Positions 26,901 to 34,756 are shown, numbered from the stretch's first letter. The stretch is 59,121 bases of DNA from an aff. Roholtiella sp. LEGE 12411 (GCF_015206995.1 NZ_JADEXR010000024.1:1-59121); one strand, 5' to 3'. Notes: a model not told the origin generated them from the sequence alone. Translations and numbers: made by a program.

Positions 26901-27025
26901 GCTACTGGTGGTTCTACAATTTCCATTACTGTTATAAAGTCTTGTAACTCTTTTTCTGAAAGTGCTGCACCCAGGACATACAAGAGCCTTTCACTCAAAT
27001 GTTGCCTAGAAAATACTGATGGCAT
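23948..27025 (-). CDS. C39-peptidase ABC exporter with N-terminal cNMP-binding-like domains
   Basis: 1025 aa, in order: a Crp-like domain (about 45-145, IYIILTGKVRLL and GESTLFLEADFAPYTARA), a weaker second Crp-like region (about 165-260), a Ser/Gln-rich linker, a C39 peptidase domain with complete triad C323 (SASDCGAACLIM), H396 (GKHYIVI) and D412 (CDPAIG), six membrane helices (about 460-740), and an ATPase domain with Walker A GRSGSGKTT (K824), signature LSGGQRQR and Walker B LLIFDEATS. It should cleave Gly-Gly leaders and export the cargo. The Crp-like N-terminus may regulate transport; the same architecture occurs in HetC-like cyanobacterial exporters. GGAGA precedes the ATG. It is the first gene of the exporter-adaptor-parvulin series. 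Confidence 0.92.
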   Translation of the reverse strand: MPSVFSRQHLSERLLYVLGAALSEKELQDFITVMEIVEPPVAKQFWQSAHTNSGIYIILTGKVRLLDSSDNLITTLCAWSCFGESTLFLEADFAPYTARASTNLKLGYFRQEALQILMDRYPKIRDCLLARAELWDLLLLCRQTSQFPFHKSQITEIVKALSLFERHQLETGFVSTQISQDSQLWLLYKGQLRHSEGYFLTSGRIFAQPKQGDWHATQSTTAYILKNSNLQTALELFPELRNCGLETGDGELVTESWEVETKNKYSQSPKSKIIPFPQRDPQSQANQQSSRPYFPTPKVAAGHLWGRFSKSYPFFAQHSASDCGAACLIMIARYWGKHFSVNKVRELTNVTRSGASLPALAAAAETLGFISRPVKASLDKLAEQSLPAIAHWEGKHYIVIYEITDKQVIVCDPAIGQRNLTRTEFNAGWTGYALLLQPTAALQNAEEASSSLWQFFDLIKPHWKVLLEVFLASLLLQAFGLITPIFTQLLLDRVIVQGSTVTLTAISLGLLIFGLFSIVMNAVRQYLLSHTANRVSVALLVGFIKHTFRLPLSFFESRYVGDIVSRIQENEKIQRFLTGETLSIILDLLTIVIYLGVMFLYNRGMTLLVLLIVPPFFILALASTNILRRMSREIFNAGSEENSYLIQSLTGIRSIRSMAIEQTVRWHWEELLNTLVKKSFNAQIVGIRLQVISASIDSVISAGLLWYGAWLVIHNELTIGQLIAFNMLMGNVISPFKRLAVVWNQLQEIFISVERLNDVLGAKPEEDLLTSSRKHLQTLRAHIRFDNVTFRYHPESDINILENINFEIQPEQMIAVVGRSGSGKTTLSKLILGLYPPTNGKVLIDGHDIKEIALRSLRTQIGVVDQDNFLFGGTVQENISIAHPNASLEEIAEAARLAGADEFIQQLPMGYETQIGEGGGMLSGGQRQRLAIARALLGNPRLLIFDEATSNLDAESERIIQNNLKTILKGRTSLVIAHRLSTVRNADLILVLDRGVLVESGTHEALIAKRGHYYYLNQQQLAQAG

Positions 27026-28082
27026 TTTCTAATCTCCAAAACATAATTTAGTTATGAATCTGAATCAGATTAAAAGATTCGTGAATGCGATGAGAGAAAC
27101 TAAGTCTCCCGCAAGTCAGCTTAAGGAGCGAGAGCTTAGTTTAGTCAAACTTATAGTGGTTCTCACTTGAGTGAGGTACAAAAATAAATAATTAACCACA
27201 GATGTAGACTGTAGACGCGCATCGGCTGACCACTATTTTGAACATTTTTGAAGGGTCTAAGTCCCTCGCTTATATTGCGCGACAAGTTTTGGGGTCGGGT
27301 TAAAATCCCCAGACGCTCTCTACGAGACGCTAAAAGCGAACGCGGACTCGCTAACGCTTCTCTACGAAACCAGGGCGAACGCTAATGCAAAACTTAATTA
27401 CGAATTACGAACTATTTTTAATCTTGCGCTCCCATTTAATAACAAGACCACCTACATTTCACTGTTAAACTAAATACACTTTCATCCCATAGCCATATAT
27501 GCAAAGGTTTTGGTGATTTTTCAGTTATTCTTAAATAATCCGATCATTTTTCTTGGAATACGTTAGATTTTTCCAAATTTTGTTTGTCCTCTAGGATGTA
27601 CTTAGCCCAAAGTAATGACAGACACATCTTTGAGAGATTATTTACCTTATGATTTAGTGGTTAAGTGAAGCTAGCCGATCTTAGTAGTAGGTTATTAAAC
27701 GTATTTTTGCTGTATTGATAATTAAAACGATAATATAGGCTATGTAATTTCGTACCATGTGTTTTAAATCACATTCTTTATATGTTTGTCATCACAGCTA
27801 AATTAAGAAATTTAGTTGTAGGGCGTGTCATCAGTTGAGCCAGATCACATAGTAGAGAGGTAAATTGCACCGATAAAATAGATCTTAAGCTTGTCATAGC
27901 GAGTGACGATGTCTACGACGGGCTGCGTCTACGCACGGTAATGCTTGAGTTTAGCTCATATATTTTCAATTTCCGTGACGGGTCTTTGAGAAACCAAAAA
28001 CCGCGCTCGGTCTACTGATATTTTCTTGTAGTCAAAACAAAAAGGATTGTTTGACCTTTAGCAATCCTGTTAAGATGCTTCG
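27026..28082. other. intergenic region, promoter of exporter set and IS remnant
   Basis: 1.06 kb without an intact gene. The first 200 bases should hold the exporter promoter. 27300-27370 is a dispersed-repeat cluster (AGACGCTCTCTACGAGACGC-like words). TTAACCACAGATG at 27193 recurs inverted near 46939. A transposase remnant lies at 27845-27910, abutted by a 25-nt dispersed repeat (27909-27933) also found inside glpK. Confidence 0.5.
27845..27910 (-). pseudogene. transposase C-terminal remnant, IS5-like
   Basis: The minus frame reads IVTRYDKLKIYFIGAIYLSTM and stop, recalling the end of IS5-type transposases (ATRYDKL..SFLGFI-like). A GGGCGTGTCATCAGTTGAGC end-like sequence follows at 27821-27840. 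Upstream it is interrupted by a dispersed repeat. Confidence 0.4.
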
Positions 28083-28946
28083 ATGTCAAAAATACAACAT
28101 TCCCTAAACCAAAAAGTCGGTTGGTCTTTAGATAAGCGAGATCCAAGCTTCATCAAATCTTTGATGCCTCTATTAGACTTTTTATATCGTTACTATTTTC
28201 AAGTTCAAACTAGCGGCTGGGAGAATATTCCACTTCAGGAAAAAGTCTTATTTGTCGGTTCGCACAATGGGGGACTTGCGGCTCCCGATATGGTAATGAT
28301 GATGTATGACTGGTTCCGCCGATTTGGTGTAGAGCGACCTGTTTATGGTCTGATGCATCCCAAAGCCTGGCAGGTTAGCCCCCCAATAGCGGAACTGGTT
28401 GCTAAAACTGGAGCAATTGTAGCTCATCCTAAAATGGCTTACGCTGCCTTGCGCTCTGGAGCAAGTTTGTTGGTTTATCCGGGTGGAGCAGAAGATGTCT
28501 TCCGACCGCATTATTTACGTCACAAAATCTATTTTGCGGGGCGACAAGGGTTTATCAAGCTGGCACTACGGGAGAATGTGCCAATTGTGCCTATGATTTC
28601 CGTTGGTGCTCACGATACGCTGATTGTACTAGCTGACTGTTACAAAATTGTGCATCAACTCCATGAGTGGGGGATGCCTTGGCTGTTGGGGATTGATCCG
28701 GAAGTCTTTCCTATTTATCTAGGACTGCCTTGGGGATTAGCATTTGGGCCACTGCCTAACATTCCCTTGCCTGTGCCTATATATACGCGGGTTTGTCCTC
28801 CGATTATCTTTGAACGCTACGGTCGAGAAGCTGCTAGCGATCGCCAGTATGTCAACGCCTGCTATGAATTGGTCACAAGTCAAATGCAGCAAGAGTTAGA
28901 CAACTTAGTTAACTTACGTGCCCAGTCACAGATCATCAAGCACTAA
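28083..28946 (+). CDS. lysophospholipid acyltransferase-family protein
   Basis: 287 aa. The acyltransferase landmarks are SHNGGLAAPDMVM, standing in for the HX4D-type catalytic motif, and SGASLLVYPGGAEDVFRP, the glycerol-3-phosphate acyltransferase-like block with a conserved P-G-G. Then FIKLALRENVPIVPMISVGAHDT closes the active site. This pattern fits the MGAT/DGAT2-like LPLAT branch, acting on lysolipids, diacylglycerol or phytol at membranes. Substrate cannot be named. It begins at an ATG with no strong ribosome site. The stop overlaps by 11 bp the end of a broken minus-strand gene. Confidence 0.8.
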   Translation: MSKIQHSLNQKVGWSLDKRDPSFIKSLMPLLDFLYRYYFQVQTSGWENIPLQEKVLFVGSHNGGLAAPDMVMMMYDWFRRFGVERPVYGLMHPKAWQVSPPIAELVAKTGAIVAHPKMAYAALRSGASLLVYPGGAEDVFRPHYLRHKIYFAGRQGFIKLALRENVPIVPMISVGAHDTLIVLADCYKIVHQLHEWGMPWLLGIDPEVFPIYLGLPWGLAFGPLPNIPLPVPIYTRVCPPIIFERYGREAASDRQYVNACYELVTSQMQQELDNLVNLRAQSQIIKH

Positions 28947-29217
28947 AGCTATTTGGAACTAAGGAAGGCTTGAGATAAGGATAAAGTACAAACCGTTGCT
29001 GATTCATCGGATCAATCCACTGTTCAGTCTCATTCAACTCCTGCTGGAACTCCTGAACCATCATCAGTGCTTTCTCATCTGGAATCATGCTTTTACCAGT
29101 AATACTGGTATAGGCAGCATGGGGCATATAGCGCAAGTTATAAATAATACGGATCTAAACAAATTTCGTCAAGAACTGTAACGCTTCTGATAGAGTACGG
29201 TTATTGCGATCGCTCAT
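28936..29217 (-). pseudogene. small unknown gene interrupted by one in-frame stop
   Basis: A continuous minus-strand frame of 93 codons starts at ATG 29217 (MSDRNNRTLSEALQFLTKFV), meets a single TAG at 29155-29157, and then continues as coding-like sequence (IRIIYNLRYMPHAAYTSITG to SLVPNSFSA). Both halves are in the same frame, so one base change (for example CAG or TGG to TAG) would explain the break. I do not recognise the family. The ribosome site AGTAGG precedes the ATG. A downstream TTG at 29136 could start a shorter 66-aa protein. Convergent with the acyltransferase gene and divergent from hsp20. Confidence 0.45.
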
Positions 29218-29396
29218 AGCTATAAAACCGAACCTACTGAAATTTAACGTTGACCTAATGTGATAACTAGGAAGCTTAGATTGAGCTTTTAAACATTGAG
29301 GATTGCTTGAAAAAAGTATCCTGGTTGTCGGTAAAGCTACGAAGCTTGAAATTAAGCCTCCTAGAAACCCAACATTTAATCTTAGAGGTGATATAT

Positions 29397-29864
29397 ATGG
29401 CACTGATGCGTTGGAATCCATTTCGGGATATTGAACGCTTAGAACCATTCCGAGAAATTGACACCTTACAGCGGCAAATGAATCGCTTGTTTGACAGGTT
29501 GGTATCAACTGATGGTGATGAAAGGACTGGATTTACCATCATTCCTGCTGCCGAACTCAAAGAAACTGATGATGCAATTCACTTGAAACTAGAAGTACCT
29601 GGTCTAGAAGCAAAAGATGTAAATGTAGAAGCAACCCCTGAATCAGTTTCTATTAGCGGTGAGCGGAAATATGAATCCAAGACAGAAGAAAACGGTGTAA
29701 CTCGATCTGAATTCCGTTATGGTAAATTCCAGCGAGTAATTCCGTTACCTTCTTTGGTTCAAAACGATAAAGTACAAGCTGAATACAAAAATGGCATTCT
29801 CAGCTTAACTTTGCCGAAAGCTGAATCAGAAAAACACAGAGCTGTTAAGGTTAATCTCGGTTAA
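29397..29864 (+). CDS. Hsp20 small heat-shock protein
   Basis: 155 aa, standard for bacterial small heat-shock proteins (HspA/Hsp17 type). Seen: N-terminal MALMRWNPFRDIERLEPFREI, the alpha-crystallin domain from PAAELKETDDAIHLKLEVPG through FRYGKFQRVIPLP, and the conserved AEYKNGILSLTLPK; the C-terminal I/V-x-V tail is VKV. It forms oligomers that hold unfolding proteins and protect thylakoids during heat stress. GAGGTGA lies 5 bases before the ATG at 29397; the frame extends 30 codons upstream without support. No CIRCE element was seen in the 180-bp leader. Confidence 0.95.
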   Translation: MALMRWNPFRDIERLEPFREIDTLQRQMNRLFDRLVSTDGDERTGFTIIPAAELKETDDAIHLKLEVPGLEAKDVNVEATPESVSISGERKYESKTEENGVTRSEFRYGKFQRVIPLPSLVQNDKVQAEYKNGILSLTLPKAESEKHRAVKVNLG

Positions 29865-29901
29865 TTTCGTCGCTTTAGTTCATCTCAAGCCGAAAATAAA
29901 C

Positions 29902-29955
29902 AGGATTGGCAGTGCAATTTTCAATCCATAAATTCCTGTCAATCCTATTTTTTTT
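29902..29955 (+). terminator. hsp20 terminator
   Basis: Stem AGGATTGGCAG (29902-29912) with CTGTCAATCCT (29936-29946), 10 of 11 Watson-Crick plus a G-T pair, followed by a run of eight or nine T, 38 bp after the hsp20 stop. Confidence 0.8.
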
Positions 29956-30020
29956 TCAGCGCCACAATTGCTTCTGTTCAATTGAAAACCGTTTTCCGTT
30001 ACCTGTGCCTAAGTCCTGTA

Positions 30021-30061
30021 TTTAAACTAAAAGATGTTCAATTTAGGTGCGCGACAGCTTA
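30021..30061 (+). repeat. 41-nt inverted dispersed repeat, left copy
   Basis: Its reverse complement occurs at 34715-34756 with a single-base insertion. The core includes TTCAATTTAGGTGCGCGACA. The stop codon of the next gene (30059-30061) lies at its edge. Confidence 0.8.
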
Positions 30062-30622
30062 GTCATCCCTATTATCCACTTCTATAGTGGGACGCGGACA
30101 ACGCCAACTTGCTTCCCCAGTACCAACATCGGTGCAACCTTGAGCTTGCATGGCATCTCGCGAGACATCTTCTGGTTTATAAAATCGCCAACGTCCTCTG
30201 TCATCTGGCCCCGATTCTGCTCGGAGTCTGCGTGTATCGCGATCGTAGTCACGACGTCCATAATCACGCCTATTATCATCCACCTCTACCCTGATACTGC
30301 GGCGTGGACAACGCCAACTTGCTCCCCCAGTACCAACATCGGTGCAACCTTGAGCTTGCATGGCATCCCGCGAGACATCTTCTGGTTTATAAAATCGCCA
30401 ACGTCCTCTGTCATCTGGCCCCGATTCTGCTCGGAGTCTGCGTGTATCGCGATCGTAGTCACGACGATTTTGAGATATCAACAAGGGAGTAGCGGTGGAC
30501 TTCATCTCTTGTGCAAAGACCGAGGATCGATAAATATGAATGGGAAATGCAGGCATAAGAGTACCACAAGCTACAAAAGTCATTAACTGAGTAAACCGAC
30601 TTAATTTAGCGAGATCAAGCAT
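30059..30622 (-). CDS. exported protein with two 70-residue tandem repeats
   Basis: 187 aa. An N-terminal hydrophobic segment (LMTFVACGTLMPAFPIHIY, then SSVFAQE) looks like a signal peptide cut near VFA-QE. The rest is two almost identical 70-aa units, each with RRDYDRDTRRLRAESGPDD, RWRFYKPEDVSRDAMQAQG and CTDVGTG.ASWRCPR; each carries two Cys that could form a disulfide. The DNA units (30093-30256, 30303-30466) differ at only a few positions, so the duplication is recent. The family is unknown to me; the protein is charged and periplasmic or extracellular by prediction. The start has CGGAG upstream. Confidence 0.7.
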   Translation of the reverse strand: MLDLAKLSRFTQLMTFVACGTLMPAFPIHIYRSSVFAQEMKSTATPLLISQNRRDYDRDTRRLRAESGPDDRGRWRFYKPEDVSRDAMQAQGCTDVGTGGASWRCPRRSIRVEVDDNRRDYGRRDYDRDTRRLRAESGPDDRGRWRFYKPEDVSRDAMQAQGCTDVGTGEASWRCPRPTIEVDNRDD

Positions 30623-31665
30623 CTTTTTTCTCCGTATGGAAAGTATATATTTATTACTAATCTCAATGGAGTAGGAGATTCCCAATAAATAAATTATCCA
30701 ATAAACGTAGACGCAAAGCAGTGAAGCAGTGTTCTTGGGAGGATTTCCCGACAGCCAGGCCACTGCTGTTAGCGTAGCGCCTTCTCTACAAGAGATGCGC
30801 CCCGTAGGGGTACGCTTAGAGCGAGGAAGGAGCGTCACCCGAAAGTTGGGAAGAATACATACAATTTTCACTGTTTTACGTTCCACCCATCGTTTCGTCG
30901 TTTATTTACGAAAATGGCTTTGTCATTGGACACCCTTCTACCACAAGGAAGAGGGGTTCGATTGAGCGGTGGGGTATTTTTATGATGGGCTACGAGCCAC
31001 TGGTAATGACTTGATTTACTGCTCATAAGCAGTGGAAGTGAAAAATCCCGCGCTTCCTAATCCCTAACTCCCCAAATGACGGCGATGAAAATCGCCTGCG
31101 CTTACATCCCCACATATAAAATTCATCCCAATCAATAAAATTAGGGGCTGAAGCGTAAATACTTTGGTAAGATTTCTACAATCTGTTTAAGTCCTTATAA
31201 AGGTCTTCAAGCTAGTGTTGTAGAAGAGTAGTCTTATCCAGTTAAACCAATTTGTGCCTGCCTTCTGTAGGCGAGGTCAATGCTAGATGTAGTACTTGAG
31301 TTACAGCACTGGCATGATGGTTAGGGATTTTGTTTTAATTGAAAGCTATACACTCTGCATCTAGAGTGCATCGCATTAGGCAAAAACAGTTATTGATAAG
31401 CACTAGGAGTAGAAATCGTTGACCCAATCAAGCGCTATAAAGATGCTGGTAGTGTTTGCTCATCATGAATTAATACTGAAGAGATAGCCGATGAGTAACT
31501 CTCATGTTATGTTGCTTTGCCAAGCAACATCTGTACCTTGTGGTTGGCGTCAAATTCATTGATTTGAATAAAACTTCCACGTAAACACACACTGATGCAG
31601 TTTCATTTGCTTGAATAGCTATATTGATAGGACATTGATACGACGGAAATTCACAATTCCTGATT
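30623..31665. other. intergenic region with dispersed repeats
   Basis: 1.04 kb with no convincing gene. 30765-30820 is a repeat cluster typical of the genome (GTTAGCGTAGCGCCTTCTCT, CGCCCCGTAGGGG). Frames at 30729-30965 and 31470-31715 have no motif, no ribosome site and cross repeats. The last 100 bases should contain the promoter for the zinc-ribbon gene. Confidence 0.4.
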
Positions 31666-31911
31666 ATGGCAAGTAAACTCATTGATGTTAGGGAATATAC
31701 TGTCAGAGCGCACAAAAGACAGATTCATACTCGTATTTTCAACTTTGTCTGTAAGGAGTGCAATGAGGCTACAAAACGCGAGACTTTTGGGCCACGACCT
31801 TTATATTGTGAAACGTGTCGCCCTCCCCAAGCGCACAAAAAATCCCAACCAACAGCTCACAAAGCTAAACCTAGACCAATGTCTTATAAAAGTGATACTG
31901 ATTTAAATTGA
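31666..31911 (+). CDS. small zinc-ribbon protein
   Basis: 81 aa, basic. Two CxxC pairs (C29-x2-C32 and C48-x2-C51) separated by 15 residues form a zinc ribbon, with TFGPRP between them and a basic, Pro/Lys-rich tail. This resembles small nucleic-acid-binding zinc-ribbon proteins seen in cyanobacteria; no precise function is known to me. It is followed after only 10 bp by the next gene on the same strand, so they are probably one operon. Confidence 0.7.
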   Translation: MASKLIDVREYTVRAHKRQIHTRIFNFVCKECNEATKRETFGPRPLYCETCRPPQAHKKSQPTAHKAKPRPMSYKSDTDLN

Positions 31912-31921
31912 TTGAAGCTCT

Positions 31922-32959
31922 ATGACATCAAAAGGACAATTAGAACCACCTCCGGGCACATTTCTCTCTCCCTTATTGGAATTAAGAGACTATTACGCTC
32001 GCCTCACCGAAGAGTACGAACGCTTATTTGTGCAGGCGCGATCGCAGCTCGACCATGTAGAAGCATTGTTGTCTAACTGGTCTTTTTCAAACCCTAATAA
32101 TCAGATATCAAGACTTGCAACAATTGATGAGACTTCAAAACCTTCTCAAGAAGGCTCGCTACTGTTTCTATCACCGCATGATGATATCTCTCAAATCGAT
32201 TTAGTCGAGTCCATACAGTCAGAACTCAAAGACTCAGACAACTTTGAGATAGAAAGTTCCTCCTCTGCTGTTGATACAGAAGAAAGCCAACTTCCAAGTA
32301 CATCACCAGTCACAGAGACACCCTTAGAGAGCAACGATAACTCAATAAGGGTGTCGGAAGTTCCAATGCTACCCCAGTATCAAGCTCTCTCTCGGATGGA
32401 AGCCATAAAACAGCTGTTGCAAGAATACATTGGGACAGTGTGTCATATAGATTTTATCGTGCGATCGCTTTACGGTGAGTTGGAGTCAAATCTATTCAGA
32501 GTAGTTAAAGGTAGAGTCCAATCCTCTCTTACCCAAGGGAGAGAAAGGAATGCTTGGGTAGCTGTCCCCGAAGAACCTGGTTGTTACACTCTGGATTTGA
32601 GCTTGATAATCCCAGGTAATGGTAATGGTTCTGTCAGGAATGTCAGACACAAAAAGAAGAAACCTTTTGTACCCCCGAAGACAAAAGTAGTACCGATGCT
32701 CAGAGCATTTGAAGGTCAATTTTTAATTGATGCGATGACCTCTCTTCTAGAACAAAATCCAGGTAAAGTTTTCAGCGTTGCTGAAGTCATCACCGGACTT
32801 TATGGAGAACTAGATTCTCAGGAAATTAGAGAGATTAAAAATAAAGTGCTGAATGAATTATCTAGAGGTCATCGGACAGGTAGATTCTCTAGGATTCCTG
32901 ATCAAATCGGCTTTTACACCTGGGACTTCAATCTGGTATCGAAGGGAGGCGCACGATAA
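31922..32959 (+). CDS. unknown protein with duplicated helical domain, paired with zinc-ribbon gene
   Basis: 345 aa, not recognised. After a short helical N-terminus (LLELRDYYARLTEEYERLF) and an acidic, Ser-rich linker of about 100 residues, two similar domains of about 70 residues follow: AIKQLLQEYIGTVCHIDFIV, RSLYGELE...GRERNAWVAVPEEPGCYTLDL, and LIDAMTSLLEQNPGKVFSVA, TGLYGELD...GHRTGRFSRIPDQIGFYTWDF. The shared pattern (helix, LYGELx, V..SL/L..L, R-rich, PxxxGxYTxD) fits a winged-helix-like unit, an inference. Together with the zinc-ribbon gene it could bind DNA or RNA. In frame ATG with GAAGCTCT upstream. Confidence 0.65.
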   Translation: MTSKGQLEPPPGTFLSPLLELRDYYARLTEEYERLFVQARSQLDHVEALLSNWSFSNPNNQISRLATIDETSKPSQEGSLLFLSPHDDISQIDLVESIQSELKDSDNFEIESSSSAVDTEESQLPSTSPVTETPLESNDNSIRVSEVPMLPQYQALSRMEAIKQLLQEYIGTVCHIDFIVRSLYGELESNLFRVVKGRVQSSLTQGRERNAWVAVPEEPGCYTLDLSLIIPGNGNGSVRNVRHKKKKPFVPPKTKVVPMLRAFEGQFLIDAMTSLLEQNPGKVFSVAEVITGLYGELDSQEIREIKNKVLNELSRGHRTGRFSRIPDQIGFYTWDFNLVSKGGAR

Positions 32960-33137
32960 AGGGGATTGGGGAAGGTGGGGCCCCCTCTGGGGATATGGGG
33001 TAATGGGGACTAGGGACTGGGTTTGAAGCGGAAATATTATGGAATTTGCTCTAACCGCTCCCAAATTTTAGAATAGTTCCCCAGTACCCAGTACCCTCTT
33101 AGTGGAGCGGCTACCCATGAGCAATAAAACGCCTTAA

Positions 33138-34673
33138 CTATTCCGTCCAAGCGAGAGTGCGTTTAACTGCCTTTTGCCAAGTAGGGAAGTTAGACAAAGC
33201 GCTTTTACTCCTTGGTTCAAACACGCGTTCAATCTGCCGTTGACGCACCAGTGCTTCATAGCTATGCCAAAATCCTACAGCTAGACCTGCTGCACATGCT
33301 ACACCCTGGACAGTGGTATCGCGCATTATCGGGCGTTCAACTGGAATACCTAACACATCAGCTTGAAATTGCATCAGGAAATTATTCTCGCAAGCACCAC
33401 CATCTACAATTAATCGCCCCATTGGAGTACTATTAGATGCATTAATTGCTTGCACGACTTCCAGAACTTGATAGGCGATCGCTTCCAAGACAGCACGGAC
33501 TAGATGTTGTGGTTGGACACTGGCGGTAATGCCGAAAAAGGCTCCCCTGGCATTCATATCCCAGTAAGGTGCGCCCAGCCCACTAAATGCAGGTACAAAG
33601 TATACCCCGCCGTTGTCTACAACTTGATTTGCCATCGTTTCCGTTTCCCCAGCAGTTGTAATCAGCTTGATGCCATCACGCAACCATTGGATACAAGCTC
33701 CAGTAGTAAACATACTGCCTTCTAGGGCATAGCCTACATCCAAAGTTCCGCTTTGATTTGCTTGTGTCCATGCCAAAGTGGAAATTAGCTGATGTTTCGT
33801 AGGCGTAGCCCGTCGTAGACATTGCACTGGTTTAGATCCCGTGTGAGCTACTAAAAAGCTACCAGTGCCGTACGTGCATTTCATTAAACCGGGGCGATCG
33901 CAGCCATGACCAAACAAAGATGCTTGCTGATCTCCTAAGATGGCAGTGATGGGAATTTCAGCGCCAAGCATTGCAGTATCGGTGACTCCAAATACTCCCA
34001 AGCTGGGCTGAATTTGCGGCAGGATATGAGCAGGAATCTGGAATATATCTAGTAATCTCTCATCCCATTCACAGGTTTGGAGATTCATTAACATTGTACG
34101 GCTGGCATTGCTGTGATCGGTGGCATGGACTTTCCCACCTGTGAGGTTCCACAGCACCCAACTATCAATAGTGCCTGCTAAGAAGTTTTTTAAGTCAACG
34201 TCTGCAAAATGGTCTAGCAGCCACCTGAGTTTGGTGGCGGAGAAATAGGCATCAATAATCAATCCGGTGCGATCGTAAATCTCTTGGGCATAACCTTGCT
34301 CTTGTAGCTGGTGACAAAGGGGAGCGGTGCGGCGATCTTGCCAAACAATCGCCCGATGCAATGGTTTACCTGTAGTTTTATCCCAAATCAAGCAGGTTTC
34401 TCGCTGCACCGTCAGCCCTAGCGCAACAATTTCCGATGGTGGAATCTGGGCATTCTCAATTGCGGTTTGCATCACCCAGCAGGTATCCTTCCAGATTTCT
34501 AAGGGATCATGCTCTAACCATCCCGGCTGAGGGTAATATTGCGTTAGTTCTTTGTATGCTTGGCCGACAATCTTGCAGTCTGCGTTAAACACAAAGGCGC
34601 GGTTGCCTGTTGTACCCAAGTCCAGTGCTAAAATGTAGCCCAATGATGAAGTGTTGCTGCCAAGTGTCTGCAT
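33138..34673 (-). CDS. glpK: glycerol kinase
   Basis: 511 aa FGGY-family kinase that makes glycerol-3-phosphate from glycerol and ATP. Seen: N-terminal ALDLGTTGNRAFVF phosphate-binding loop, GLTVQRETCLIWDKTTGKPLHRAIVWQDRRT, ATKLRWLLDH, GTIDSWVLWNLTGGKVHATDHSNASRTMLM, ILGDQQASLFGHGC, TYGTGSFLVAHTG and the C-terminal LIVDGGACENNFLMQFQADVLGIPVERP. All are quoted from a continuous frame in parts. Residues about 284-292 (CLRRATPT) come from a 25-nt dispersed repeat inserted in frame between the GTGSF strand and KHQLISTLAW, a position where homologues have only a short turn. Probably still active. Confidence 0.93.
   Translation of the reverse strand: MQTLGSNTSSLGYILALDLGTTGNRAFVFNADCKIVGQAYKELTQYYPQPGWLEHDPLEIWKDTCWVMQTAIENAQIPPSEIVALGLTVQRETCLIWDKTTGKPLHRAIVWQDRRTAPLCHQLQEQGYAQEIYDRTGLIIDAYFSATKLRWLLDHFADVDLKNFLAGTIDSWVLWNLTGGKVHATDHSNASRTMLMNLQTCEWDERLLDIFQIPAHILPQIQPSLGVFGVTDTAMLGAEIPITAILGDQQASLFGHGCDRPGLMKCTYGTGSFLVAHTGSKPVQCLRRATPTKHQLISTLAWTQANQSGTLDVGYALEGSMFTTGACIQWLRDGIKLITTAGETETMANQVVDNGGVYFVPAFSGLGAPYWDMNARGAFFGITASVQPQHLVRAVLEAIAYQVLEVVQAINASNSTPMGRLIVDGGACENNFLMQFQADVLGIPVERPIMRDTTVQGVACAAGLAVGFWHSYEALVRQRQIERVFEPRSKSALSNFPTWQKAVKRTLAWTE
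33798..33822 (-). repeat. dispersed repeat inserted in frame in glpK
   Basis: 25 nt, minus-strand reading ATGTCTACGACGGGCTACGC and onward, matching 27909-27933 with two mismatches. Confidence 0.75.
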
Positions 34674-34714
34674 AGCCGCCCTGAATGCCGTGATAGCGAT
34701 TTTACCAACTCAGG

Positions 34715-34756
34715 TAAGCTGTCGCGCACCTAAATTGAACATCTTGTTAGTTTAAA
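34715..34756 (-). repeat. 42-nt inverted dispersed repeat, right copy
   Basis: Reverse complement of 30021-30061 with one inserted base; lies 42 bp upstream of the glpK start codon. Confidence 0.8.

Noticed and set aside
23948-27025. Calling the exporter HetC
   Set aside because: Same architecture, but no neighbouring heterocyst genes and the association with HlyD, parvulin and RTX genes differs; identity cannot be decided by reading.
30047-30586. 179-codon plus ORF with internal repeat
   Set aside because: Antisense shadow of the duplicated exported-protein gene; the minus frame has the signal peptide and ribosome site.
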